NCBI RefSeq assembly: GCF_008642355.1
Contig: NZ_CP029193.1
Span: 930,001-994,000, forward strand
DNA from: Streptomyces venezuelae
Lineage (GTDB): Bacteria; Actinomycetota; Actinomycetes; Streptomycetales; Streptomycetaceae
Length of the DNA stretch: 64,000 bases
Direction: 5' to 3'
In this document: positions 28,230 through 36,186 of the stretch, one piece after another
Position numbering within the stretch: the first letter of the stretch is position 1
Layout of the letters: each line of letters opens with the position of its first letter
Notes under the pieces: model-generated
The model's input: the letters and a program-made list of their open reading frames with translations, nothing else
Told to the model about the DNA's origin: nothing
The model's database searches: none
Position numbers and translations under genes: made by a program

Positions 28230-30361
28230 CCGACGTACGCACCGCACTCGCCCATGCCCACGGCGTGGCCACCGCCTACACCACCGACCTCGGCCACCGC
28301 GTCGACGTCGTCCCGGACACGCTGGTCGCCGTCCTCGCGGCGTGCGGCGTGGACGCGTCGACGGAGGCGACGGCACGGGCGGCCCTGGAGGCGCACCGGC
28401 ACGAGCAGGCGGAGAGGCCGCTGCCCCCGTGTGTGGTGGTACGCGTCCCCGTGGACGGCGCCCGGACCACCGCCTCCCCTCTCCCCGACCACCTCACGAG
28501 GCTCAGTCGACGCGCCGCCGTACACGTGCAGTTGGAGTCCGGCGGCACGACGGCTCTCTCCCCGGCCCTCCCGCCAGGCCACCACTTCCTCCATGTCCGC
28601 ACCCCCGACGGACGGCAGGCGCACGCACCCCTGCTCGCGGTGCCCGACCGTCTGCCCGCCCTCGCGGGCCGCACCTGGGGTTTCCTCGTGCAGCTCTACT
28701 CCGTCCTCTCCCGCCGCTCCTGGGGCATGGGCGACCTCGGCGACCTGGCGGAGCTCGCCGCCTGGTCGGGGCAGGCCCTGGGCGCGGGGTTCGTGCAGCT
28801 CGGGCCGTTGCACGCGGTGGAGCCGGGCCCGCTGCCCGACCCGTCGCCGTACCGGCCGAGTTCGCGGCGCTTCGCCGACCCCCTGCACGTACGCGTGGAG
28901 GCCGTGCCCGAGTACGCGTATCTCGACCCGGCGGCGCGTCCCGCCGTGGACGGCCTCGTCGCCCGCGCGCGTCGGCTGAACGACACGGTGCTCGACGGGA
29001 GTTCACTGATCGACCGGGAGGCGGTGCGCGAGCTCAAGCAGCGCGCGCTGCGGGCCGTGCGTGACGTGCCGCTGTCGCCGGGACGGGCCGCCGCCTTCGC
29101 CGCGTTCGTCGAGCGCGAGGGGCAGGGCCTGACCGACTACGCCACATGGTGCGCGCTCGCCGAGGTGCACGGCGGGGCGTGGCGGTCCTGGCCCGCCGAG
29201 CTGCGCGATCCACGCTCCCCCGCCGTGGCGCGGGCCCGCACCGAGCTCGCCGCGGCCGTCGACCACCACCGGTGGCTCGCGTGGATCACCGACGAGCAGC
29301 TGGCGGCGGCGCAGGCCGCGGCGGTCGGTGCGGGGATGCGGGTCGGTCTCGTCCACGATCTGGCGGTCGGTGTCGCGCCGGAAGGGGCCGACGCCTGGGC
29401 CCTGCAGCGCTGTCTCGCCGCCGGGATGAGCGTGGGGGCGCCGCCGGACGACTTCAACCGGCGCGGCCAGGACTGGGGCCAGCCTCCGTGGCGGCCGGAC
29501 GCGCTCGCGGCCGAGGGCTGCCGGCCCTTCGCCGAGCTGCTCAGGTCCGGGCTGCGGCACGCGGGAGCCCTGCGCGTCGACCACGTCATGGGGCTTTCGC
29601 GGCTGTGGTGGGTGCCGGAGGGACGGCCGCCCACGGAGGGCACGTACGTGCGGTACGACCGGGACGCGATGCTCGGGGTCCTTGCCCTGGAGGCGTACCG
29701 GGCGGGCGCCGCGGTGATCGGCGAGGACCTCGGCACCGTCGAGGACGGCATGCGCGAGGAGCTCGCGGAGCGCGGCATGCTCGGCACGTCGGTGCAGCGC
29801 TTCGAGTATCTGGGTGGTTCCGCGGGCCGGCACGGCCCGCTGCCGCCCGACCAGTGGCGGGCGAACTGTCTGGCCACGCTGACGACCCACGACCTGCCGA
29901 CGACGGCGGCCTGGCTCTCCGGCGAACACGTGGACCTGCGGGCCCGGCTCGGGCTCCTGACCCGGCCGGAGGCCGATGAGAAGGCAGCGGCCGCCGCCGA
30001 ACGCGACGGCTGGCTCGCCGAGCTGACCCGGTTGGGTCTGCTGCCCGACCCGGACGGCGAGGTCGCCGCCCTGCACCGGTTCCTGCGGCTCACGCCGGCC
30101 CGGATGCTCGGCGTCTGGCTGCCGGACGCGACGGGCGACCGGCGCCCGCAGAACCTGCCGGGCACGGCCGCCGTGCACCCCAACTGGCGGCTGCCGGTGG
30201 CGGACGCACGGGGCCGCCCGGTGCCGCTGGAGGAGCTGCCCGATTCCACGCTGCTCCGGATCCTGGCGGACATCTTCGCGCACGACACCGCGGACGCCTC
30301 CGCGCACGACACCACTGAGAACGACATCGAGGAGAGTCATGGCAGGCCAGGTTCTTGCTGA
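28226..30361 (+). CDS. acbQ: 4-alpha-glucanotransferase (amylomaltase)
   Basis: A 711-residue GH77 amylomaltase. Core blocks are WGMGDLGDLAELAAW, LRVDHVMGLSRLWWVPEG (nucleophile Asp), VIGEDLGTVEDGMREEL (acid/base Glu), LTTHDLPTTAAWLSG (third Asp) and QNLPGT near the end; the first ~150 residues are the extra N-terminal domain of actinobacterial MalQ. It transfers alpha-1,4-glucans between acceptors. Within the cluster it could supply maltose acceptors or lengthen the oligosaccharide tail of the inhibitor (AcbQ). ATG overlaps the previous gene by 4 bases; its last 23 bases overlap acbC, with acbC's ribosome site inside its 3' end. Confidence 0.9.
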   Translation: MTDVRTALAHAHGVATAYTTDLGHRVDVVPDTLVAVLAACGVDASTEATARAALEAHRHEQAERPLPPCVVVRVPVDGARTTASPLPDHLTRLSRRAAVHVQLESGGTTALSPALPPGHHFLHVRTPDGRQAHAPLLAVPDRLPALAGRTWGFLVQLYSVLSRRSWGMGDLGDLAELAAWSGQALGAGFVQLGPLHAVEPGPLPDPSPYRPSSRRFADPLHVRVEAVPEYAYLDPAARPAVDGLVARARRLNDTVLDGSSLIDREAVRELKQRALRAVRDVPLSPGRAAAFAAFVEREGQGLTDYATWCALAEVHGGAWRSWPAELRDPRSPAVARARTELAAAVDHHRWLAWITDEQLAAAQAAAVGAGMRVGLVHDLAVGVAPEGADAWALQRCLAAGMSVGAPPDDFNRRGQDWGQPPWRPDALAAEGCRPFAELLRSGLRHAGALRVDHVMGLSRLWWVPEGRPPTEGTYVRYDRDAMLGVLALEAYRAGAAVIGEDLGTVEDGMREELAERGMLGTSVQRFEYLGGSAGRHGPLPPDQWRANCLATLTTHDLPTTAAWLSGEHVDLRARLGLLTRPEADEKAAAAAERDGWLAELTRLGLLPDPDGEVAALHRFLRLTPARMLGVWLPDATGDRRPQNLPGTAAVHPNWRLPVADARGRPVPLEELPDSTLLRILADIFAHDTADASAHDTTENDIEESHGRPGSC

Positions 30362-31550
30362 GGCCGGGGCCGCGGGGGTCCATGAGGACGCCGGCGGCTT
30401 CGATCTGCTCGCACCGGACGGCACCGGATACCGCGTCGACGTCACGGGCGGGGTCTTCCATCCGGACAACCCGCTGCTCGCGGAGTACGTGGCGGGCCGC
30501 CGCGTGGTGGCCTACATCGGCCCCACCGTGGACCGCATCTACGGAAAGCGGCTCCGCGACTACCTCACCGCCCGTCTGGAGCCGGGCAGTTGGAGCGTGC
30601 ACACCATCGCGACCGGCGAGCACCACAAGTCCCTGACGTCGGTGGAGCAGGTCTGCGCCACCGCCAAGGCGGCGGGCCTGGACCGGCACGGGGTGATGCT
30701 CGCGGTGGGCGGCGGCATCGTGGCGGACATCGTCGGCTTCGCCGCGTCCATGTACGCGCGCGGCATCCGCTACATCAAGGTCAACACCAGCCTGGTGGGG
30801 CAGGTCGACGTCGGCGTCGGCGTCAAGACCGGCGTCAACGCCCTGCACACGAAGAACATGTTCGGCGCCTACCACCCCGCCCACGCCTCCCTCAACGATC
30901 CGGCGCTCCTGGACACGCTGCCGGCCCGTGAGATCCGCTGCGGTCTCGCCGAGATCGTGAAGATGGCGGTCATCCTCGACGGCGACCTGTTCAGGACACT
31001 GGAACGGCATCCGGACGCGTTCCGCCGCGGACCGTCAAGCGCGGCGGCTTCGGGCACGGCGGCTTCGGGCGGCGATGTGGAGACGTACATCATCCGCACC
31101 GCGATGCGGCTCATGATGGAGGAGCTCTGCCCGAATCTGCGGGAGCACGAGCTCGCCAGGCTCGTCGACTTCGGGCACACGTTCAGCCCGGTCATCGAGA
31201 CGGCGGGCGGCCACCGCCTGGCCCACGGCGAGGCGGTCGCCGTCGACATGGCGCTCTCCGCGCACCTGGCGCGGCTGCTCGGTCTCGCCGATGAGGAGAC
31301 CTGCGAGCGGATCGTGACCCTGCTCGAGCGGATCGGGCTGCCGGTGTACGACCCGGCCACCTGCACGCCGGAGCTGATGACGCAGGCGCTGCGCGCGTCG
31401 TGGCAGCGGCGGGGCCGCAAGCTGCACCTGGTCGTGCCGACCGCGCTGGGCAAGGCGGCCTTCGTCGACGAGCTGGAGCACCTCCCGACGGAGACGCTGC
31501 GGGCAGCCCTTGACGCGCTGGCGGACCGGGCGGTGCGGCGCGATGGCTGA
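30339..31550 (+). CDS. acbC: 2-epi-5-epi-valiolone synthase
   Basis: A 403-residue sugar phosphate cyclase of the dehydroquinate-synthase fold, turning sedoheptulose 7-phosphate into 2-epi-5-epi-valiolone, the committed C7-cyclitol step. NAD and metal regions are evident: GGGIVADIVGFAASMYARG, NTSLVGQVDVGVGVKTGVN, CGLAEIVKMAVI and FGHTFSPVIE. The last has SP where dehydroquinate synthases have GHTFGHAIE, a mark of the valiolone-synthase branch. The ATG at 30339 follows GAGGAGAG. A Ser/Ala/Gly-rich insert occurs near residue 230. It is the strongest single evidence for a valienamine-type product. Confidence 0.92.
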   Translation: MAGQVLAEAGAAGVHEDAGGFDLLAPDGTGYRVDVTGGVFHPDNPLLAEYVAGRRVVAYIGPTVDRIYGKRLRDYLTARLEPGSWSVHTIATGEHHKSLTSVEQVCATAKAAGLDRHGVMLAVGGGIVADIVGFAASMYARGIRYIKVNTSLVGQVDVGVGVKTGVNALHTKNMFGAYHPAHASLNDPALLDTLPAREIRCGLAEIVKMAVILDGDLFRTLERHPDAFRRGPSSAAASGTAASGGDVETYIIRTAMRLMMEELCPNLREHELARLVDFGHTFSPVIETAGGHRLAHGEAVAVDMALSAHLARLLGLADEETCERIVTLLERIGLPVYDPATCTPELMTQALRASWQRRGRKLHLVVPTALGKAAFVDELEHLPTETLRAALDALADRAVRRDG

Positions 31551-31968
31551 GGACGCGGCGGCGACGGCGACGGGCCGCGGGCGCCCGGTCAACGTAAGGG
31601 ATCTGCTGACCGCCAAGGAGCACGACCACGGTGGCCTCGGCACGATCCTGGCGCACCGCATCTTCGCCCGCGCAGAGGGTTCCGCCGGCGCCGACTTCAT
31701 CGACCTGGCCGTTCTGCCGCCCGGTGCGTCCATCGGCAGGCACCGGCACGGGGCCGACCGCGAGACGTACGTCGTGCTCGCCGGGAGCGGGCTGATGTTC
31801 CGCGACGGGGAGGAGTTCCGGGTGGGAGCGGGCGACGTCGTCGTCAATCGGCCGCACGGCGAGCACGGCCTGCTCAACGACTCCGCGGACGCGACCGATC
31901 TGCACCTGCTGGTCTTCGAGGTCTCCGAAATCTCCGAGGAGGCAGTGCGTGAAGACGAAGGAAGCTGA
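31543..31968 (+). CDS. cupin-domain protein
   Basis: A 141-residue single cupin. Motif 1 is visible as GRHRHGADRETYVVLAG (His-x-His and Glu metal ligands) and motif 2 as GDVVVNRPHGEHGLLN. It overlaps acbC by 8 bases and acbM by 20, so it is made with them. I do not recall a small cupin among the characterised core Acb enzymes. Cupins include sugar isomerases and epimerases, so epimerisation of the cyclitol at C2, otherwise missing from this cluster, is an attractive but unproved role; a metabolite sensor is another. Confidence 0.85.
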   Translation: MAEDAAATATGRGRPVNVRDLLTAKEHDHGGLGTILAHRIFARAEGSAGADFIDLAVLPPGASIGRHRHGADRETYVVLAGSGLMFRDGEEFRVGAGDVVVNRPHGEHGLLNDSADATDLHLLVFEVSEISEEAVREDEGS

Positions 31969-33016
31969 CCCTCGGACCGGGCCCTTCACCGTTCTGGACG
32001 TGGGCGGCACCACGCTGCGGGTGGGGAGCTACACCCCGGCCACCGGGCGTCTCTCCCGGGTGCGCCGCGTCCCGGTCGAGGGCAAGGCGCTCCATCCGGA
32101 CGCGTCCGTGCCGGAGTTGCAGGAGCGGGTGGTGGAGCAGATCGTCCGCGAGGTCGAACGGCACGGTGCGGGGGCGGGCGGAGCGCCGCGCGCGGTCGGG
32201 ATCGCCTTCGCGGGGCCGGTCACGGCGGACGGTCTGGTCGTCGCGGCGCCCACGGTGTGGGGGCCGCGCGGTGCACCGCTGCCCCTCGGCGCACGGTTGG
32301 GTGAGCGGCTGGGCGTGCCGGTCGCCGTCGTGAACGACCTCACGGCGGCGGCCTGGCGGTACGCCGCCACGGAACCGGAGCCGTTCTGTCTCCTCACCGT
32401 CAGCTCGGGCATCGGCAACAAGGTGTTCCGCGGCGGCGACGTGCTCGTCGACCCCGCGGGGCACGGTGGCGAGCTGGGCCACTGGGTCTGCGACCCCTCG
32501 CCCGACGCGCCGCTCTGCGACTGCGGGGGCCGCGGCCACCTGGGCGCCGTCGCCTCGGGGCGCGGGGTGCTCGCGGCGGCCCGGCGCGCGGCGGCCGCCG
32601 ATCCTGCCGGGTTCTCCACGTCCCGGCTCGCCGCTCTCTGCGGGGGCGGCCACCCGGACGCGATCGGCAATCCGGCGCTGGCCAAGGCGATCGCGGAGGG
32701 CGACGCGTTCGCTACGGGGGTGCTCCGTGGCACGCTCGTGCCGCTCGCCCAGGCGGTCTCGGCGGTCTTCACGTCGATCGGCGTGTGCCGCTTCATCCTG
32801 ATGGGCGGTTTCGCCCTGGCGGTCGGGGAGCGGTACCGGGTGCTGCTGGTGGAGGAGCTGGTCCGGCAGGGCTGCTTCGGTCTCTCCGCGGACCGCGTGA
32901 ACGCGCTGGTGTCCCTGGGCGCCCCCGACGACGACCACGGCCTGCTCGGCGCGGGCCGCCTCCTGGCCGCCCGCGGCCACCCGTCCCCGCCCCTCACAGA
33001 CAGGCCGCCCACATGA
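31949..33016 (+). CDS. acbM: ROK-family kinase, probable valiolone 7-kinase
   Basis: A 355-residue ROK (repressor/ORF/kinase) protein without an HTH domain. ATP-binding VLDVGGTTLRVG is at the N-terminus, VVNDLTAAAW and GHGGELGHWV follow, and the zinc block is CDCGGRGHLG, in which the usual third cysteine is replaced by histidine. AcbM of Actinoplanes, also a ROK-type kinase, phosphorylates 2-epi-5-epi-valiolone at O7. GTG start at 31949 has GAGGAGG before it. Glucokinase is the main alternative, but the operon position next to acbC supports cyclitol phosphorylation. Confidence 0.82.
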   Translation: MKTKEADPRTGPFTVLDVGGTTLRVGSYTPATGRLSRVRRVPVEGKALHPDASVPELQERVVEQIVREVERHGAGAGGAPRAVGIAFAGPVTADGLVVAAPTVWGPRGAPLPLGARLGERLGVPVAVVNDLTAAAWRYAATEPEPFCLLTVSSGIGNKVFRGGDVLVDPAGHGGELGHWVCDPSPDAPLCDCGGRGHLGAVASGRGVLAAARRAAAADPAGFSTSRLAALCGGGHPDAIGNPALAKAIAEGDAFATGVLRGTLVPLAQAVSAVFTSIGVCRFILMGGFALAVGERYRVLLVEELVRQGCFGLSADRVNALVSLGAPDDDHGLLGAGRLLAARGHPSPPLTDRPPT

Positions 33017-33972
33017 CCACGCCCCGCACCTCCCTCAGCGCCCGCACCCTCATCGTCGGCAGCGGCTTCGTCGGCACCGGCATCGCCCGGCGGCTCGCGC
33101 GCGCCGGGGACGACGTCACCCTCGTCTCGCGCGGGCGCCCCGCCACGCCGCCCGAGGAGTACGGCGCCCGGTGGTCCGCGCTGGACGCCACGGACGCCGA
33201 GGCCTGCGGTCGTCTGCTCGCGCGGTCGCGGCCGGAGCGGATCGTCCTGGTGCACGGCCCCTCCGACGTCACCTGGTGCGAGGAGCACCCGGAGGAGGCG
33301 GACGCGGCGCACGCCGCCGTCACCGCCAACATCGCCGCGTACGCCGACGCCTCCCGCATCGTCATGATCTCCACGGACAACGTCTTCGACGGCCACGCGT
33401 GGCACAACACGGAGCGCACCCCCGTCTCCCCCGCGAACGCCTACGGCCGCGCCAAGCGGCACGCCGAGCGTCTGCTCCTGGGCAGCGCCCCGCGGGCGGT
33501 CTGTCTGCGGGTCAGCCTCGTCTACGGCCACGAGCCCGCCGACGCGGGCAAGTGGCTCAACTTCTTCGCCGCATGCGCCCACCGGCTGGCCGACGGCACG
33601 CCCGTCGAGGCGCCCGACGACCACTGGACCACACCGGTCCATGTGGAGGACGTGGCCGAGGTGGTGGCCGCGCTCCTCTCCGCCCCCGACCCGCTTCCGC
33701 CGGTCCTGCACCTGGGTGGCCCGGACCGGGTCACGCGCGCCGAGTGGGCCGGGGTGATCGCCGAGGCGCTGGGCGCCACGCCCCGCCTGGTCGTGCCGGT
33801 CCCGAAGGCCCGCAGCCGCTACGCCTCGCGGCCCGAGAACGCCTGCCTGGTGGGCGAGTTGCTGGCGCGGCTCCCCGCCACGCGCGCCGTCCCCGTACGC
33901 GGGGTTCGTGCGGGGGCACGCGATCTGGCCCCCGCGTTCCCGCTACGCGTCGGAACCCTCCTCGAGCCGTAG
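33013..33972 (+). CDS. RmlD-like NAD(P)-dependent reductase, probable cyclitol reductase
   Basis: A 319-residue extended SDR. Rossmann start LIVGSGFVGTGIARRLARAG, catalytic ISTDNVFDGH and NAYGRAKRHAERLL (Tyr and Lys) are seen; the overall form recalls dTDP-4-dehydrorhamnose reductase. It is the last gene of the operon, overlapping acbM by 4 bases, so it likely acts on the C7-cyclitol phosphate (a role filled by AcbL/AcbN-type oxidoreductases in Actinoplanes). Reduction of a deoxysugar nucleotide is possible. Its last 30 bases overlap the convergent STAS gene. Confidence 0.78.
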   Translation: MTTPRTSLSARTLIVGSGFVGTGIARRLARAGDDVTLVSRGRPATPPEEYGARWSALDATDAEACGRLLARSRPERIVLVHGPSDVTWCEEHPEEADAAHAAVTANIAAYADASRIVMISTDNVFDGHAWHNTERTPVSPANAYGRAKRHAERLLLGSAPRAVCLRVSLVYGHEPADAGKWLNFFAACAHRLADGTPVEAPDDHWTTPVHVEDVAEVVAALLSAPDPLPPVLHLGGPDRVTRAEWAGVIAEALGATPRLVVPVPKARSRYASRPENACLVGELLARLPATRAVPVRGVRAGARDLAPAFPLRVGTLLEP

Positions 33973-34305
33973 CGTCTCGATGCGGTCCCAGCCGCGCGCC
34001 GCGATCCGTTCGTGCAGGCCCAGTTCCGGGGTGGCGCGCACCACGAGGCACTGCGGGGGCTGCAGATGGACGGCGAAGGCCACGAGGGTCTCCAGGCCGC
34101 TGTTGGCCAGGTAGCGGACGCCGGTGAGGTCGATGAGGATCTCGTCGGCCTGCGCCCTGTCCACGCCGTTGGCCTGGGTCTGGTCGGTCAGTGCCAGGGC
34201 CAGCGGCCCGCGGTGTGTGCTCACGACCTCGCCGGACAGGCGCACGCCGGGGCTGTGGGGGGTGGGCATGATGAGCAGGAGATCGTCCGCGAAGTAGTCG
34301 CGCAT
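33943..34305 (-). CDS. STAS-domain protein
   Basis: A 120-residue protein with a single STAS (sulfate transporter/anti-sigma antagonist) fold: ALTDQTQANGVDRAQADEILIDLTGVRYLANSGLETLVAFAV. The LDLTGVRYLANSGL-type loop carries the serine that is phosphorylated in anti-sigma antagonists. No kinase partner is encoded nearby. Start ATG 34305 is tentative because the upstream AAGG is far; a later ATG near 34269 is possible. It overlaps the 3' end of the reductase gene on the opposite strand. Confidence 0.7.
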   Translation of the reverse strand: MRDYFADDLLLIMPTPHSPGVRLSGEVVSTHRGPLALALTDQTQANGVDRAQADEILIDLTGVRYLANSGLETLVAFAVHLQPPQCLVVRATPELGLHERIAARGWDRIETLRLEEGSDA

Positions 34306-34576
34306 GGCAGTCCAATGCCTTGATGCGCCGTGAAAGGGGACGGATGGCGGCGGATGCCGGGTTCGGATCCATCGCACGGTCCTGCACACGGTGCCACGAG
34401 GCGGAAGCAGAGTTCCGCTGGAAGCAGCCGCTGGCGTGGGGGCCCCGCTCCAGGCCCGAGAGATCGCCGGAAGGTCATCGCAGCGCTAACAGCAACAACA
34501 GACCGCGGGCTGTTACTCACCGTACCCTCTCAACTCCACCACGGATAGGGACCTTTCCGTTCGAACGGCGACGAAC
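34306..34576. other. intergenic region, STAS promoter side
   Basis: Non-coding stretch upstream of the STAS gene. TAACAGC (34487-34493) and GCTGTTA (34509-34515) form a 7-base inverted repeat with a 15-base spacer, a possible operator or small hairpin. Short open frames in this stretch have no family resemblance. I see no RNA gene. Confidence 0.4.
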
Positions 34577-34607
34577 GCCGCCCCGCGCGGGCAGAACGCG
34601 GGGCGGC
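34577..34607 (-). terminator. hairpin after second alpha-amylase gene
   Basis: GCCGCCCCGCG (34577-34587) pairs with CGCGGGGCGGC (34597-34607): an 11-base perfect stem and 9-base loop, 30 bases after the amylase stop. Confidence 0.7.
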
Positions 34608-34636
34608 GGCGCCGGGAGGGCGTGCGTGCCGGAACG

Positions 34637-36076
34637 TCAGCCGTTCGCACTCGGGCAGCTCTTCGCGCCGACGTGCAGGGCGACCGCGCTCTTCGCGGCG
34701 ACGGTCACGGCCAGGCGCCCCTCGCCGTCGACGGTCACGGGCTTGCCGGACTGGACGTCGCAGTACTCCCCCGCGGGCAGCGACGTCCGCAGGTTCTCCT
34801 TGACCTCGCCGTCCCCGGCGTTGACGGCGACGAACGCCTTGTCGCCGCGGCCGAAGGCGATGGCGCCGCCTCCGTTGTCCCACCAGTCGGTGAGCGGCGC
34901 ATCACCGGCGGTGTTGCGGAAGGCGACCATGCTCGCGATCTTCGGCTGCGCGTGTTGGCACACCCACGCGTCGCCGGAGCAGTCGGCCCTGCCGTCCGCG
35001 GGCGGACCGTCGTCCTTGCTGTCGAAGGCGTATCCGGAGTGGACGTCCGGCGAGCCGTACGGGAAGGCCAGCGCGAAGACGTGCGCCAGGGTGTAGGGGG
35101 CGCCCTGCTTGTAGGTGAGGACGTTGCCCTGGCGCTCGGTGTCGTGGTTGGCGACGAAGACACCCGCGTTCTCGGACGGCTGCTTCCCGTCGGCGATGTT
35201 TTTCAGTCCGGCCAGGCTGCCGCTTTCGAAGGCGCCCTTCAGGGCGTAAGCGTAGTTGAACTCCTGTACGTCACCGGTGCCGATGTATTCGCCGGGCTGG
35301 ACCTCCTCGCCGGGTCCGGGCAGCGTCTCCTGCTTCCAGTACACGTCCGGGTCGGTGAGCTGCGACTTGATCGCTTTCAGGTCGCCCTCGGGCATGTGCT
35401 TGGCCGCGTCGATGCGGAAGCCGTCGACGCCGAGTGCGAGGAGGTCGTTCATGTATCCGGCGATGGTCGTGCGGACGTGCTCCTCCCCGGTGTCCAGGTC
35501 GGCGAGGCCGCCGAGTTCGCAGTTCTGGCTCTCCTCGCGCTTGGTGTAGTCCTGGATCTCCTTCTTGCAGTTGTCCATGTCGGCGTCCCCGTACGTGCCG
35601 GGGTAGTCGTACTTGGAGAAGCGTGTGCCGCCGGAGCCGGTGTTGGTGCCCTGCGTGTTGGTCATGTGGTTGATGACCGTGTCGGCGACGACCTTGACTC
35701 CCGCGTCGTGGCAGGTGTCCACCATGCTCTTGAAGGACGCGCGGTCGCCGAGCCGGGAGGCGATCTTGTAGCTGACCGGCTGGTAGGCGGTCCACCACGA
35801 GGGGCCTTCCAGGCGCTCCTGCGGGGGCGAGGTCTGGACGTAGCCGTAGCCCGCCGGGCCGAGCGTGTCCGTACAGGCCTTGGCCACGGAGTCGAAGTTC
35901 CACTCGAACATGACCGCCGTGACGTCCTTGGCGGCGGCCGCGGCGCGGCTCGTCCCGGCGGGTGCCGCGGCCTGGCCGGGCTGCTGGGCTCCGGCGGAGA
36001 GGCTGCCCGCCGCTCCGGCGACCAGTGCGGTGCTCATGACGGCGATCCTGCGGGGTTTCGATATACGGCCGTGCAT
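34637..36076 (-). CDS. secreted alpha-amylase (GH13), probably inhibitor-resistant
   Basis: A 479-residue secreted amylase clearly paralogous to the one at 4114 along its length. ATG 36076 follows AGGAGG; a signal peptide runs to about residue 30-40. Catalytic residues: Asp223 (GFRIDAAKH), Glu250 (WKQE), Asp312 (NHD). The loop after the third catalytic residue reads NHDTERQG: Gln316 stands where the other amylase has His307. Acarbose producers carry amylases (AcbE, AcbZ) whose resistance has been traced to loss of a conserved histidine in this region. The gene flanks the inhibitor cluster and has its own maltose-type operators. Confidence 0.93.
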   Translation of the reverse strand: MHGRISKPRRIAVMSTALVAGAAGSLSAGAQQPGQAAAPAGTSRAAAAAKDVTAVMFEWNFDSVAKACTDTLGPAGYGYVQTSPPQERLEGPSWWTAYQPVSYKIASRLGDRASFKSMVDTCHDAGVKVVADTVINHMTNTQGTNTGSGGTRFSKYDYPGTYGDADMDNCKKEIQDYTKREESQNCELGGLADLDTGEEHVRTTIAGYMNDLLALGVDGFRIDAAKHMPEGDLKAIKSQLTDPDVYWKQETLPGPGEEVQPGEYIGTGDVQEFNYAYALKGAFESGSLAGLKNIADGKQPSENAGVFVANHDTERQGNVLTYKQGAPYTLAHVFALAFPYGSPDVHSGYAFDSKDDGPPADGRADCSGDAWVCQHAQPKIASMVAFRNTAGDAPLTDWWDNGGGAIAFGRGDKAFVAVNAGDGEVKENLRTSLPAGEYCDVQSGKPVTVDGEGRLAVTVAAKSAVALHVGAKSCPSANG

Positions 36077-36144
36077 CGAAAGCCTCCTGTGGGGGGGATG
36101 GGCGTGAGGGTGGGGCGTGGGGTGGGAGTGGTCGCCTCCAGCGG

Positions 36145-36186
36145 CTTGCTGAAAACTCATGCCGCCTTGCAGCAACTTGTTGCAAC
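36145..36186 (-). promoter_or_regulatory. maltose-type operators upstream of second alpha-amylase
   Basis: CTTGC-AGCAA at 36166-36175 and TTGTTGCAA at 36177-36185 form overlapping inverted repeats, with a further CTTGCT at 36145-36150. The pattern matches that before the first amylase and the mal and acb promoters. Distance to the ATG at 36076 is about 70-110 bases. Confidence 0.65.

Noticed and set aside
24939..28376. 1145-codon open frame on the minus strand
   Set aside because: Antisense shadow of acbK and the glycosyltransferase-HAD gene; Arg/Gly/Val-rich with no recognisable domain.
34330..34548. 72-codon open frame upstream of the STAS gene
   Set aside because: Composition is not protein-like, there is no ribosome site and no family resemblance.
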